Assembly (NCBI GenBank): GCA_963695805.1
Contig: CAVOHV010000005.1
Coordinates: forward strand, 310,001-374,000
Direction of reading: 5' to 3'
Length of the DNA: 64,000 nt
Source of the DNA: DASUPK01 sp963695805
Lineage (GTDB): Bacteria; Actinomycetota; Thermoleophilia; Solirubrobacterales; 70-9
Below the pieces are notes generated by a model, which was not told the origin of the DNA, did not search any database, and was given only the letters and a program-made list of their open reading frames with translations. Below, piece after piece: positions 33,849 to 43,414 of the stretch. A program made the position numbers and the translations under genes. The first letter of the stretch is position 1, and every line of letters starts with the position of its first letter.

Positions 33849-34946
33849 ATGGGATCGATCGAGGTCATCACGCTGACCGACGGTGGCCAGTCCGCCGACC
33901 AGATTGCGCGGCGCGTCGCGAGCTTCCTGCGAGCCGCGAAGTCAAGCCTCGAGCTGGCGCTCTACGACGTTCGTCTGCCCGACCCGACAGGGGCGATCGT
34001 CGCCGACCAACTCCGGGCGGCTGAGGCACGCGGCGTCTCCGCACGGCTCCTCTACAACGTCGACTCGGGGAGGCCGTCCGAACTCCACCCTCCACCACGC
34101 ACCCGCCCCGAGATCCTCGCCCAGCTGCCCATCGAGGCGCGGCCGATTTCCGGGATTCCCGACCTCATGCACCACAAGTACGCCGTCCGGGACGACGAGG
34201 CGGTCTGGACCGGGTCCACCAACTGGACCGTCGACTCGTGGACGCGTCAGGAGAACGTGATCGCGATCGTGTCGGATCCACGGATCTCGGCGCGCTTCCG
34301 GGAGAACTTCGAAGAGCTCTGGTCGGATCCCGACGTCGGGCGGAGCGGCCGCGTCGAGCCGGAGCCGGTGGAGGTGGAGGGGGTCCCGGTGACGGCCTGG
34401 TTCACACCGGGACACGGCGAGGAGCTCTCGCAGAGGATCGCGACGGCGATCGGATCGGCCCGGCGGCGCGTGCGAATCGCCTCGCCCGTGATCACCTCGG
34501 GGCCGATTCTCGGCACGTTGGCCGAGCTCGCCGACAAGGGCGGGCGGGATATCGCCGGCGTCGTCGACGGCCCACAGACCGCCACCGTGTTTCAACAGTG
34601 GGCGGACAACGGGCACTCGGCCTGGAAGATCCCCCTGCTCGCAGCGCTCCTCTCCAAGCTGCCGTTCTCGGCCAAGCCGTCCACCCCGTGGACCCCGGAG
34701 CTCGCGGTTCATGACTTCATGCACGCCAAGGTCACGGTCGCGGACGACGTCGCCTTCCTCGGCTCGTTCAACCTCTCACGCTCGGGGGAGCAGAACGCGG
34801 AGTCGGTGCTCGAGATCCATGACCCTTCTCTCGCCGAGCGACTGGCGCGCTTCGTCGACGAGGTCCGCGGGCGCTATCCGGCGGCAGAGACTCCGGAGAG
34901 CAGCCGCGCCATCACGTCCTCCACACCGTCGGCCAGCTCCGCCTGA
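33849..34946 (+). CDS. Phospholipase D-like protein with two HKD motifs
   Basis: About 365 residues. Two PLD repeats: LMHHKYAVRDDEAVWTGSTN near residue 107 and FMHAKVTVADDVAFLGSFN near residue 300, giving the paired HxK...N active site. The fold cleaves or forms phosphodiester bonds in phospholipids or nucleic acids. No signal peptide is visible, so it is probably cytoplasmic. ATG 33849 is preferred over GTG 33840. The last 24 codons overlap the convergent LOG gene by 73 bp, so the C-terminal tail may be a recent extension. Confidence 0.85.
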   Translation: MGSIEVITLTDGGQSADQIARRVASFLRAAKSSLELALYDVRLPDPTGAIVADQLRAAEARGVSARLLYNVDSGRPSELHPPPRTRPEILAQLPIEARPISGIPDLMHHKYAVRDDEAVWTGSTNWTVDSWTRQENVIAIVSDPRISARFRENFEELWSDPDVGRSGRVEPEPVEVEGVPVTAWFTPGHGEELSQRIATAIGSARRRVRIASPVITSGPILGTLAELADKGGRDIAGVVDGPQTATVFQQWADNGHSAWKIPLLAALLSKLPFSAKPSTPWTPELAVHDFMHAKVTVADDVAFLGSFNLSRSGEQNAESVLEIHDPSLAERLARFVDEVRGRYPAAETPESSRAITSSTPSASSA

Positions 34947-35584
34947 GCGAGGTCCTCCTGGGTGAGCATCCCCTCGGCGAGGGGATGCGAGCGGATCCAG
35001 TCGATCAGCCCGGTCCAGAACTCGGAGCCCTGCAGGATGACCGGGTGGTCGACCGCCTTGCCGGTCTGGATCAGCGTCAGAGCCTCAAAGAGCTCGTCAA
35101 AGGTCCCGAGCCCGCCCGGGAAGACCACGAAGGCCTCCGAGTACCGCAAGAACATCACCTTCCGCGTGAAGAAGTAGTGGAACTCGATGCCGAGGTCGAC
35201 GTAGGCATTGATCGACTGCTCGTGCGGCAGCTCGATGTTGAGACCGACCGACAGGGCATCTGCCTCCTGGGCGCCGCGGTTGGCGGCCTCCATCGTCCCG
35301 GGACCCCCGCCCGTGATCACCGCGAACCCGGCCTCGCCGATCGCGCGACCGAGCCGGCGGGCGAGCTCGTACTGGGGAGCGTGCGCCGGCGTGCGCGCCG
35401 AGCCGAAGACGCAGATCGCCGGTCCGATCTTGCCCAGCTCGTTGAAGCCGACGACCAGCTCGCGCTCGATCCGTCGCAGGCGGTCGGCCTCGGATAGCTC
35501 CGAGAGGACCTTCTCGCTATCCGCGTAGATGAGCTCCTCGTCAGCCGTGGCCGGGACGCGACCCCCAGGCGGCGGCTCGGCCAT
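34874..35584 (-). CDS. LOG family protein (TIGR00730)
   Basis: 236 residues. Rossmann-like LOG fold with VFGSARTPAHAP, VITGGGPGTMEAANRGA and the signature PGGLGTFDELFEALT. LOG proteins release the base from cytokinin or other nucleoside 5'-monophosphates; in bacteria the physiological substrate is often unclear. It follows rnj on the same strand and converges with the phospholipase-D-like gene, overlapping it by 73 bp. Confidence 0.9.
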   Translation of the reverse strand: MAEPPPGGRVPATADEELIYADSEKVLSELSEADRLRRIERELVVGFNELGKIGPAICVFGSARTPAHAPQYELARRLGRAIGEAGFAVITGGGPGTMEAANRGAQEADALSVGLNIELPHEQSINAYVDLGIEFHYFFTRKVMFLRYSEAFVVFPGGLGTFDELFEALTLIQTGKAVDHPVILQGSEFWTGLIDWIRSHPLAEGMLTQEDLAQAELADGVEDVMARLLSGVSAAG

Positions 35585-35588
35585 CGGT

Positions 35589-37253
35589 TCAGACCTCGAC
35601 GACGACCGGCAGGACCAAGGGGCGGCGGCGGAGCTTCTCGTAGACGAATTCCGCGATGTCGTCGTGCAGGTCCTCCTGGATCAGGGAGATCTCCCTAACC
35701 TGATCCGCTGCGGCCTCGTTGAGCGTGGCCTGGACGACGTCCCTGAGCTCGTCCCGAAGGCCGTCGGCCTCCCGGGCGAAGGGAACGCCGCGGAAGATCA
35801 CCTCCGGGTCGGTGACCTGCGAACCGTCGTCCGATGAGATCGTCGCCACGACGATGAAGACACCGTCGTCGGAGAGCTTGCGGCGGTCGCGCAGCGCGAA
35901 CTCGTCGGGCTCTCCGACCGAGACGCCGTCGACGAAGATCATGCTGGCGTGGACGTCCTCGCCGAAGCGGGCGCCCGACTCGTCGATCTCGAGGGCCAGG
36001 CCGTTGCGGCCGTTGAAGATGCGCTCCGGCTCGATGCCGACCGACTCGGCGAGGTCGGCGTGGAGGCGCAGCCGCTTGTGGTCACCGTGGAACGGGAAGA
36101 CGTTCCGCGGCTTGGTCAGGTTGAGCATCAGCTTGAGCTCCTCCTGCCACCCGTGACCTGAGGCGTGGATCGGCGCGTCGGCCGCGGTGACGACCTGGGC
36201 CCCGATCTGGAAGATCCGGTCGATCGTCTCGTTCACCGAGCGCTCGTTGCCCGGGATCGGAGTGGCGGAAAAGATCACGGTGTCCCCGGAGTGCAGCTCG
36301 ACGTCCGGGTGGTCCCGATGGGCCATTCGGCGAAGAGCGGAAAGCGGCTCCCCCTGGCTCCCCGTCGAGATCACGACCACCTTCTCGTCGGGGAAGTCCT
36401 GGACCTCCTTCGGCGAGATGAAGAGGCCGTCCGGCGCGCCGGCCATGCCCAGGTTGGAGGCGATGTTGAAGTTCTTCCGCATCGAGCGCCCGACCAGGGC
36501 GACGCGGCGGTCGAGCCGTGCGGCGGCGTCGATCGCCTGCTGCACCCGATGGATGTTGGAGGCGAAGCACGTCACGATGATGCGGCCCGGGCAGCGTGCG
36601 AAGACCTCGAGCAGGACCGGGCCCACGCTCGACTCAGACGGCGCAACCCCGGGGCGGTCGGCGTTGGTCGAGTCACCGCAGAGGCAGAGCAGGCCCTCTC
36701 GCCCGAGCTCGGCGAGCCGCGAGACGTCCGCCGGGATGCCGTCGACCGGTGTCTGGTCGAACTTGTAGTCGCCCGTGACGAGCACCGTGCCGAGCTCCGT
36801 GGTCAGCGCCACCGCGCGTGCATCGGGAATCGAGTGGGCCATGTGGACCAGCTCGATGTCGAACGGCCCCGCCGTGACGTGCTCACCGGCGGGGAGCTCG
36901 CGAAGCGGGACATCGCGGAGCTTGTGTTCGTCGAGCTTGGAGCGGACCATGCCGATCGTGAGCAGGCCGCCGTAGATCACGGGCGGCATACCGATCTCAC
37001 GAAGCACGTACGGGAGCGCCCCGACATGGTCCTCGTGGCCGTGCGTGAGCACGACCGCCTCGATGTCGTCCGCCCGGTCACGCAGGCTCGAGAAGTCCGG
37101 CAGGACGAGGTCGATGCCGAGCATGTCAGCGGTCGGGAACATCAGGCCGGTGTCGACCACCACGATCCGACCCTCCGCCTCGATGACGGTCATGTTCTTG
37201 CCGATCTCTCCCAGCCCGCCGAGCGGGAGGATCCGAACGCCGGAACTGGTCAA
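35589..37253 (-). CDS. rnj: Ribonuclease J
   Basis: 554 residues. Metallo-beta-lactamase/beta-CASP nuclease: PLGGLGEIGKN, HxHxDH in LTHGHEDHVGALPY, TGDYKFDQTPVDG, GDSTNADRPG, STGSQGEPLSALRRMA, HASGHGWQEELK and FPFHGDHKRL, plus a C-terminal domain. It matures and degrades RNA from 5' ends and cuts internally. TTG 37251-37253 is the start, three bases after the dapA stop, an arrangement (dapA-rnj) that is common in Gram-positive bacteria. Confidence 0.95.
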   Translation of the reverse strand: MTSSGVRILPLGGLGEIGKNMTVIEAEGRIVVVDTGLMFPTADMLGIDLVLPDFSSLRDRADDIEAVVLTHGHEDHVGALPYVLREIGMPPVIYGGLLTIGMVRSKLDEHKLRDVPLRELPAGEHVTAGPFDIELVHMAHSIPDARAVALTTELGTVLVTGDYKFDQTPVDGIPADVSRLAELGREGLLCLCGDSTNADRPGVAPSESSVGPVLLEVFARCPGRIIVTCFASNIHRVQQAIDAAARLDRRVALVGRSMRKNFNIASNLGMAGAPDGLFISPKEVQDFPDEKVVVISTGSQGEPLSALRRMAHRDHPDVELHSGDTVIFSATPIPGNERSVNETIDRIFQIGAQVVTAADAPIHASGHGWQEELKLMLNLTKPRNVFPFHGDHKRLRLHADLAESVGIEPERIFNGRNGLALEIDESGARFGEDVHASMIFVDGVSVGEPDEFALRDRRKLSDDGVFIVVATISSDDGSQVTDPEVIFRGVPFAREADGLRDELRDVVQATLNEAAADQVREISLIQEDLHDDIAEFVYEKLRRRPLVLPVVVEV

Positions 37254-37255
37254 AG

Positions 37256-38128
37256 CTAGGCGGTGCTCCCCGCCAGGAGACCGTGGGCCTCGAGGGCCTG
37301 CCTGACCTCCGCGCGCTGCTCGTCGTCGGCCTCGACGATCGGCAGCCTCGCCCGAGCCGAGCAGATCCCGAGCAGCTCCAGGCCGGCCTTGACTGGGATG
37401 GGGTTCGTCTTGCTCAAGACCTCGTAGACCGGCCGCAGCGACTCGTCGATCTCTCTCGCGCGGTCGGTGTCCCCTGCCTGTACCGCCTCGTAGATCTCGC
37501 GCATCTCGGGGCCGACCAGGTGCGTCGCGACCAGGATCCCGCCCGGCTCCCCCATCTCGAGCGTGCGCAGGAAGGTGCCGTCGTTCCCGGCGAGGATGCG
37601 GAGGCCGTCGATCGGCTGGAGCTCCTCGTCATTCGCCTGCTTCACGCCGACCACGTTCTCGATCTGCGCCAGCTCGGCGAGCAGGTCGGACGGCAGATTC
37701 AGCACCACGCGCGACGGGATGTTGTAGAGGATCACCGGCACCCCGGCGGCCCTCGCGACCGCCCGGTAGTGGGCGATGATCCCGGTGCGGTTCGGCTTGT
37801 TGTAGTACGGCGTCACGGCGAGCACGGCGTCCGCGCCCTCGTCGGCCGCCGCCGCGGAGAGTCGCTCGGAGTGGCGCGTGTCGTTTGAGCCCGTGCCGCA
37901 GACCAGCAGGACGTCCGGGCCGAGTTCGTCGCGAACGGCTCGGAGCAGCGAGAGCTTCTCCTCGTCGTCGAGGGTCGGCGACTCCCCCGTGGTGCCCGAT
38001 AGAACGAGGCCATGGGACCCGTTGTCGACCAGGTGCCGCGCCAGCTTGCGCGCCGCGGCCTCGTCCACCGAGCGGTCCTCGGTGAACGGCGTCACCATCG
38101 CGGTGATTACGCCTCCGATCTCCGCCAT
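37256..38128 (-). CDS. dapA: 4-hydroxy-tetrahydrodipicolinate synthase
   Basis: 290 residues, class I aldolase TIM barrel. GTTGESPTLDDEE, Y135 in VILYNIPSRV, Schiff-base K163 in VVGVKQAND, and GNDGTFL. It condenses pyruvate with aspartate semialdehyde, the first committed step to DAP and lysine. It lies between dapB and rnj on the same strand. Confidence 0.93.
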   Translation of the reverse strand: MAEIGGVITAMVTPFTEDRSVDEAAARKLARHLVDNGSHGLVLSGTTGESPTLDDEEKLSLLRAVRDELGPDVLLVCGTGSNDTRHSERLSAAAADEGADAVLAVTPYYNKPNRTGIIAHYRAVARAAGVPVILYNIPSRVVLNLPSDLLAELAQIENVVGVKQANDEELQPIDGLRILAGNDGTFLRTLEMGEPGGILVATHLVGPEMREIYEAVQAGDTDRAREIDESLRPVYEVLSKTNPIPVKAGLELLGICSARARLPIVEADDEQRAEVRQALEAHGLLAGSTA

Positions 38129-38145
38129 CTCGGTGAGAGTACCGA

Positions 38146-38826
38146 TCAGAGCAGATTCTCAAGGCCGACGACGAAGCGCTCCGGCAGGTCGGGGACCTTG
38201 CGGACCGCCAGCAGCACGCCCGGCATGAAGCTGGTGCGGTCGGTCGAGTCGTGACGGATCGTCAGCGTCTGCCCCTCGCCGCCGAAGATGACCTCCTGGT
38301 GGGCGACCAGGCCGGGCAGCCTCACGGAGTGGATCGGCTCGTGAACATTGCCTCCGGCCGCGGCAATCAGCTCCGCGGTCCGCTTTGCCGTCCCCGACGG
38401 CGCGTCCTTCTTCCGGTCGTGATGGAGCTCGATGATCTCCGCCTCGGGCATCTGCGGCGCAATCAGCTTCGACGCTTCCATCATCAACACCGCGCCGATC
38501 GCGAAGTTCGGAGCAACGAAGCAGTTAGCCCGATGATCGGCATCTTCCACGGAAGAGCGGAGGTTCTCGAGGTCGAAGCCCGTGCTGCCGACGACCGCAT
38601 GCACGCCGGCGTTGACCGCCTCCATGACGTTGGCCGGAGCCGCCTCGGGTGTGCTGAAGTCGACCATCACGTCCGCGCCGTCGAGGAGGTCGGAGACGGA
38701 GCTGGCCAGCGCGGGATCGGCGCGGCCGGCGAGCTCCATGTCGTCAGCGCCATCGACGGCCTCGCAGACCGTCTCCCCCATGCGCCCCGCGGCGCCGGAT
38801 ACCAGGACCCTGATTGCGTCGGCCAT
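38146..38826 (-). CDS. dapB: 4-hydroxy-tetrahydrodipicolinate reductase
   Basis: 226 residues from ATG 38824-38826. NAD(P)-binding VLVSGAAGRMG, MVDFSTPEA, and the signature ELHHDRKKDAPSGTA with H135/H136 and K140 of the catalytic site. It makes tetrahydrodipicolinate, the substrate of DapL. Upstream start codons in the same frame are antisense to the divergent SnoaL-like gene and not used. About 47 bp separate the two starts. Confidence 0.93.
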   Translation of the reverse strand: MADAIRVLVSGAAGRMGETVCEAVDGADDMELAGRADPALASSVSDLLDGADVMVDFSTPEAAPANVMEAVNAGVHAVVGSTGFDLENLRSSVEDADHRANCFVAPNFAIGAVLMMEASKLIAPQMPEAEIIELHHDRKKDAPSGTAKRTAELIAAAGGNVHEPIHSVRLPGLVAHQEVIFGGEGQTLTIRHDSTDRTSFMPGVLLAVRKVPDLPERFVVGLENLL

Positions 38827-38873
38827 GGTCGGCGATGTTATGCGGCGGGTCGCCCGCGGGATACTCAAGGCCG

Positions 38874-39275
38874 ATGTCGGAGGCGAACGTCGAGCTGGTC
38901 AGGTCGATCTTCAGCCGCTGGGAACGCGGCGACTTCTCATCGGTGGACTGGGCGGACCCGGACATCGAGTTCACGATCCCCGGCCCGGACTCCCACGTGC
39001 ACCGGGGAGTCGAGTCGATGGGCCGCGCCTGGGCCGAGTGGCTCGGTGCCTTCGATGAGTTCAGCGTCGTTGGAGAGAACTTTCACGACGCCGGCAACAG
39101 GGTCGTCGTTCAGCAGATCTTCCGCGGCACGGGCAAGGGCAGCCGCATCCCGATCGATGAGATCCCTGGCGCCGCCGTCCTCACCCTGCGCGATGGGAAG
39201 GTGACCCGCTTCGAGGGGCACACGACCCTGGAGGCGGCGCTAGCGTCGGCGGGAATCGAGGAAGGGTCGCCCTAG
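38874..39275 (+). CDS. SnoaL-like/NTF2-fold protein
   Basis: 133 residues from ATG 38874. It begins MSEANVELVRSIFSRWERGD and has the NTF2-fold pattern PDIEFTIPG, GVESMGRAWAEWLGAFDEF, VVVQQIFRGTGKGS, TLRDGKVTRFEGH and a tail LEAALASAGIEE. Function unknown; such proteins can bind or isomerise small hydrophobic molecules. Three similar proteins lie in the island and another is fused to a metallo-beta-lactamase at 43407. Confidence 0.8.
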   Translation: MSEANVELVRSIFSRWERGDFSSVDWADPDIEFTIPGPDSHVHRGVESMGRAWAEWLGAFDEFSVVGENFHDAGNRVVVQQIFRGTGKGSRIPIDEIPGAAVLTLRDGKVTRFEGHTTLEAALASAGIEEGSP

Positions 39276-39285
39276 ACGGGCACCC

Positions 39286-40566
39286 TCACCTGACGGCGAG
39301 CGCCTCGCTGACCGACGCGAGCGACGCTCGGAAGCGGTCCTCGTTAGGTGCGATTGCCGCAGCCGAGAGCGCATCGGGCGCGTACAGCTCCCGGGCCAGC
39401 TCAGCCACCTCGTCGCCGGTGACCGCATCGACCTTCTCGAGCAGCTCGTCGAGGGTCAGCAGCGGCATGTCGAAGAGCGCGGCCTTGCCGATGCGGCCCA
39501 TTCGAGCCGCGGTGGACTCCGAGGACATGACCATCCTGCCCTTGACGTGCTCCTTCGCGCGGGTCAGCTCCTCGTCGGTGATCCCGTCCGCGTGGATCGA
39601 GGCGAGCTCGCGACCGATGATCGCGCAGGCCTCCTCGACGTTGTCCTCGCGGGTCCCGACGTAGAGGCCGATCAGCCCGCTGTCGACGTACTGCTGGGTG
39701 TACGAGCCGACGGCGTATGCGAGGCCTCTCTTCTCCCGCACCTCGCGGAAGAGCCTGGACGAAGTCGAACCGCCGAAGACGGCGTCGAGGATGGTGAGCG
39801 CGTACCGCCGCTCGTCCGCGCGATCGATTCCCGGGCCGCCAAAGGCGATGTGGAACTGCTCGGTCTCCTTCTCCTGGAAGGCGATCTGTGCCCCATCGAG
39901 CTGCGGAGGCTCGTGCCCTGCGCCGTCTCTGCGGGCTGCCGGTGGCTCGACGTGTCGCTTGGTGAGCTCGGCGATCGCCTCGTGGTCGATGTTCCCCGCC
40001 GCGGCGACCACGATGTTGCCTCCGGTGTAACGGGCGCGGTGGTAGGCATCGATGTCCGGAACCGGGATCGAGCTGATCACCTCCGCCTCCCCCAGGACGC
40101 GCCTGCCGAGCGGGTGCCCCCCGAAGACGGCCCGGTCGAGAACGTCGTGGACCTTGTCCTGCGGCTCGTCCTCGTACATCGCGATCTCTTCCAGGACCAC
40201 CTCTCGTTCGGAATCGATGTCCGGGTAGGTCGGGCCGAGCAGCATCTCGGCGAGCAGGTCGAAGGCCTCCTCGGTGTGGGTGTCGAGGAAGCGGGCGTAG
40301 AGGTTCGTGGACTCCTTGCCCGTCGCCGCGTTCACCGCGGCACCGAGGCCGTCGAAGGTCTCAGCGATCTCGATCGCCGAGTAGCGCTTCGTCCCCTTGA
40401 AGAGCAGATGCTCGAGGAAGTGCGAGACGCCGGCCTGTGCCGGCGTCTCATCCCTCGAGCCCGTCCTGACCCAGAGGCCGAGCGCCACCGAGCGCACCGA
40501 GGGGACGACCTCGGTGACGACCCGGATCCCCGAGTCGAGCTCCGTTACCTGGGCGTGGTCGGCCAC
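39286..40566 (-). CDS. M16-family zinc peptidase (processing-peptidase-like)
   Basis: About 426 residues. Zinc motif HxxEH in SHFLEHLLFKGT, downstream Glu in EREVVLEEIAMYED, and the C-terminal half with SSRLFREVREKRGLAYAVGSY. This is the single-chain form that typically follows pnp in actinobacteria. The longer open frame overlaps the pnp 3' end; GTG 40564-40566 (VADHAQVTELDSG), 10 bases inside the pnp stop region, is taken as the start. Confidence 0.9.
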   Translation of the reverse strand: MADHAQVTELDSGIRVVTEVVPSVRSVALGLWVRTGSRDETPAQAGVSHFLEHLLFKGTKRYSAIEIAETFDGLGAAVNAATGKESTNLYARFLDTHTEEAFDLLAEMLLGPTYPDIDSEREVVLEEIAMYEDEPQDKVHDVLDRAVFGGHPLGRRVLGEAEVISSIPVPDIDAYHRARYTGGNIVVAAAGNIDHEAIAELTKRHVEPPAARRDGAGHEPPQLDGAQIAFQEKETEQFHIAFGGPGIDRADERRYALTILDAVFGGSTSSRLFREVREKRGLAYAVGSYTQQYVDSGLIGLYVGTREDNVEEACAIIGRELASIHADGITDEELTRAKEHVKGRMVMSSESTAARMGRIGKAALFDMPLLTLDELLEKVDAVTGDEVAELARELYAPDALSAAAIAPNEDRFRASLASVSEALAVR

Positions 40567-40573
40567 CTTGGGC

Positions 40574-42835
40574 TCAGCCCCGGCTGCTGCTGTCGCGCTC
40601 GCGCCGGCGTCCTCCGCCGTCGCGCTCGCGCCTGCCGCCTCTGCCACCACCGCCACCGTCGCGGCGACGGCTCGGCGGACCGGGGTCTCCGGTGCCGACG
40701 CCGGCGAGCTCCTCTGCCGACTTGCCCTCGACATCGGGGTCATCGGAGAGTCGCAGGCCAATCCTGCCGCGCTCCTTGTCCACCTCGACAGCGGTGACGT
40801 CGATCTCGTCGCCCTGGTTCAGGACGTCCTCGACCGTGCCGACCCGCTCGCCCGGCTTCACGTTGGAGATGTGAAGCAGGCCGTCGGTGCCCTTGGTGAG
40901 CTCGACAAAGGCTCCGAAGTTGGTCGTCTTCACGACCTTACCCTTGAAGCGATCGCCGACCTCGACATCCTTGGTCATCGAGGTGATCCGCTCGGCCAGC
41001 GCGTCGACCAGATCGCCGGTGGGTGCGTAGAGCCTCACCGTGCCGTCGTCGTCGACGTCGATCTCCGCCTCGAACTCCTCGGAGAGGCCGCGGATCGTCT
41101 CGCCGCCCTTGCCGATCAGGGCGCCGATCTTCTCCGGGTCGATCTTGATCGAGGTGATCTTCGGCGCGAACTGCGAGAGCTGCTCGCGCGGGCCGTCGAT
41201 CGCCTCGGCCATCTTGCCGAGGATGAACTGGCGACCCTGGTTGGCCTGCTCGAGGGCGTCCTTGAGGATCTCGAGCGTGACGCCGGTGATCTTGATGTCC
41301 ATCTGGAGAGCGGTGATGCCCTCCTCGGTCCCGGCGACCTTGAAGTCCATGTCACCGAGATGGTCCTCGACGCCGGCGATGTCCGTGAGGACGGTGTAGT
41401 CGTCGCCCTCCTTGATCAGGCCCATCGCCACGCCGGCGACCGGTGCGCTGACCGGCACGCCCGCCGCCTGCAGCGCCATCGACGAGGCACAGACGGAACC
41501 CATGGACGAGGACCCGTTCGACTCCAGCGTGTCGGAGACGACGCGGATCACGTACGGGAAATCCTCCTCGCTCGGGATCGTCGCCTCGAGCGCCCGCTCA
41601 GCGAGCGCGCCGTGACCGATGTCGCGCCGCTTCGGGCCGCGCATGAACCCTGCCTCCCCGACCGAAAACGGCGGGAAGTTGTAGTGGTGCCAGAACCGCT
41701 TGGTCTCCTGGAGGCCGAGGTTGTCGACCTTCATGTCCATGCGGGTTGTGCCGAGCGCGACGCTGGAGAGGATCTGCGTCTCGCCGCGGGTGAACAGCGC
41801 GGAGCCGTGCACGCGTGGAGCAACGTCGACCTCGGTCTCGATCGGCCGGATCTCGTCCTGCGCCCGGCCGTCGGGCCGCTTCTTGTCCACCGCGATGCGC
41901 CTGCGGATGATGTCCTTCTCGAGCTTGGCGAAGGCCGCCTTGACCTCGGCGAGCTTCTCGCGGTCGGGCTGCTCGTCCTCGGTCGGGGGCGCGTACACCT
42001 CGAGCACCTCGGCCTCGACTGCGTCGATCGCGTCCTGGCGCTCGAGCTTGGCCTGCACCTGTGTGGCCTCGTCGAGCTTGCCTCCGTGGGAGGCCTTGAT
42101 CGACTCGTAGAGCTCCTCATTGACCGTGGGAGGCTCGACCTCGATCTTCTCCTTGCCGGCCTTCTCACGCAGCTCCTGCATCGTGCCGACGAGCTTCTTG
42201 ATCTCTGCGTGCGCGATGTCGAGGGCATCGAGGATCTCGGCCTCCGTGACGCCGCTGGCGCCGGCCTCGACCATCAGGATCGCCTCGTCGGTGCCCGAGA
42301 CGATCAGGTCCAGGTCGAGCTCCTCGAGGGTCTCCTCGGCGGGATTGACGACGAAGTCGCCGTCGAGCTTGCCGATCCGGACGGCGCCGACGTGGGCGGC
42401 CACCGGGATGTCGGAGATCGCCAGCGCGGCTGAGGCGCCGTTCATCGCCAGGATGTCGTAGGGGTGGACGTGGTCCACCGACATCGGCTGGGAGACCAGC
42501 TGGGTCTCGCGGTGCCAGCCCTTCGGGAACAGGGGCCGGAGCGGACGATCGATCATGCGGGCGGTCAGGGTGGCCTTCTCGCCTGCCCTGGCCTCGCGTC
42601 GGAAGAACGAGCCGGGGATCTTGCCCGCGGCGTAGTGCTTCTCCTCGACGTCGACTGTCAGCGGGAGGAAGTCGACATCTCGTTCATTGCCCGCGGTAGC
42701 GGTGCAGAGCACCATGGTGTCGCCGGAGCGAACCACCACGGAGCCGCTCGCCTGTCGGGCGAGCTTTCCGGTCTCGAAGGAGATCTCCTCCCCGCCTACC
42801 TCCGCCGAGACGCGGGTTACGTCGAACATGCTCAT
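40574..42835 (-). CDS. pnp: Polyribonucleotide nucleotidyltransferase
   Basis: 753 residues: two RNase PH domains (GDTMVLCTATAG; FTRGETQILSSVALGT, FPPFSVGEAGFMRGPKRRDIGHG), a helical linker, KH (KIGALIGKGGETIRGLSEE) and S1 (GDRFKGKVVKTTNFGAFVEL), then an Arg/Gly-rich tail. It degrades RNA 3' to 5' phosphorolytically. The usual rpsO-pnp adjacency is interrupted here by three redox-type genes. Confidence 0.97.
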   Translation of the reverse strand: MSMFDVTRVSAEVGGEEISFETGKLARQASGSVVVRSGDTMVLCTATAGNERDVDFLPLTVDVEEKHYAAGKIPGSFFRREARAGEKATLTARMIDRPLRPLFPKGWHRETQLVSQPMSVDHVHPYDILAMNGASAALAISDIPVAAHVGAVRIGKLDGDFVVNPAEETLEELDLDLIVSGTDEAILMVEAGASGVTEAEILDALDIAHAEIKKLVGTMQELREKAGKEKIEVEPPTVNEELYESIKASHGGKLDEATQVQAKLERQDAIDAVEAEVLEVYAPPTEDEQPDREKLAEVKAAFAKLEKDIIRRRIAVDKKRPDGRAQDEIRPIETEVDVAPRVHGSALFTRGETQILSSVALGTTRMDMKVDNLGLQETKRFWHHYNFPPFSVGEAGFMRGPKRRDIGHGALAERALEATIPSEEDFPYVIRVVSDTLESNGSSSMGSVCASSMALQAAGVPVSAPVAGVAMGLIKEGDDYTVLTDIAGVEDHLGDMDFKVAGTEEGITALQMDIKITGVTLEILKDALEQANQGRQFILGKMAEAIDGPREQLSQFAPKITSIKIDPEKIGALIGKGGETIRGLSEEFEAEIDVDDDGTVRLYAPTGDLVDALAERITSMTKDVEVGDRFKGKVVKTTNFGAFVELTKGTDGLLHISNVKPGERVGTVEDVLNQGDEIDVTAVEVDKERGRIGLRLSDDPDVEGKSAEELAGVGTGDPGPPSRRRDGGGGGRGGRRERDGGGRRRERDSSSRG

Positions 42836-42919
42836 AAGTTTTTCCCTTCCGGCCGCCCGGTTGGCGACCGCTCTTGGCTTCAGAACTGTCGTTCTCTGTC
42901 CCGACGATGTTAGCGTCCG

Positions 42920-43414
42920 TTAGCGCGTGAGCCGGGCGAGGGCCTCGACCGGGTCACCGGGGAGCGGGACCCCATCGAGGAAGGCCGTGGGCGTGCCGCC
43001 GACACCACCGCGGATGCCGGTTGCGAAGTCCCGCTCGACCCGCACGCGAACCGCATCGGAGCGTCGGTCGGCGTTGAACCGGTCGAGATCGATACCGAAT
43101 AGCTCCGCCCGCTCCCAGAGGTGCGGGTCGTCGACGCGCCCGCGATCGGCGTAGAGCGAATCGCACATCTCCCAGAAGGCGCCCTGGAGGCCGGCCGCCT
43201 CCGCGGCGGCGTGCAGCGCCGGCGCTCGTGGGTGTCTCGAACCCATGGGAAAGTGCCGGAAGCAGAGCCGCAAAGGCAGCTCGCGCAGGCGCGACCAGGA
43301 AGCGGCGCAGTAGGGACAGCCGAAATCGGCGTAGACGATGGTCTCGAGCCCCTCCCCCGTGACGTGATCGTTCGCGCCGATCGGCGGCACGGAGGCGCTG
43401 GTGAGCTCACCCAT
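42920..43414 (-). CDS. DsbA-like thiol-disulfide oxidoreductase
   Basis: 164 residues, no signal peptide. Thioredoxin-fold active site C33-P-Y-C36 in ADFGCPYCAASW and cis-proline loop GVGGTPTAFLDG. FRHFPMGSRHP after the first strand is typical of the DsbA/thioredoxin_4 group. A cytosolic location is implied. Its ATG lies within the end of the metallo-beta-lactamase gene, so the two are probably coupled. Confidence 0.87.
   Translation of the reverse strand: MGELTSASVPPIGANDHVTGEGLETIVYADFGCPYCAASWSRLRELPLRLCFRHFPMGSRHPRAPALHAAAEAAGLQGAFWEMCDSLYADRGRVDDPHLWERAELFGIDLDRFNADRRSDAVRVRVERDFATGIRGGVGGTPTAFLDGVPLPGDPVEALARLTR

Noticed and set aside
40397..42433. 678-codon plus-strand open frame
   Set aside because: Antisense shadow of pnp; Leu/Asp/Arg/Gly/Val-biased composition typical of GC-rich reverse frames.
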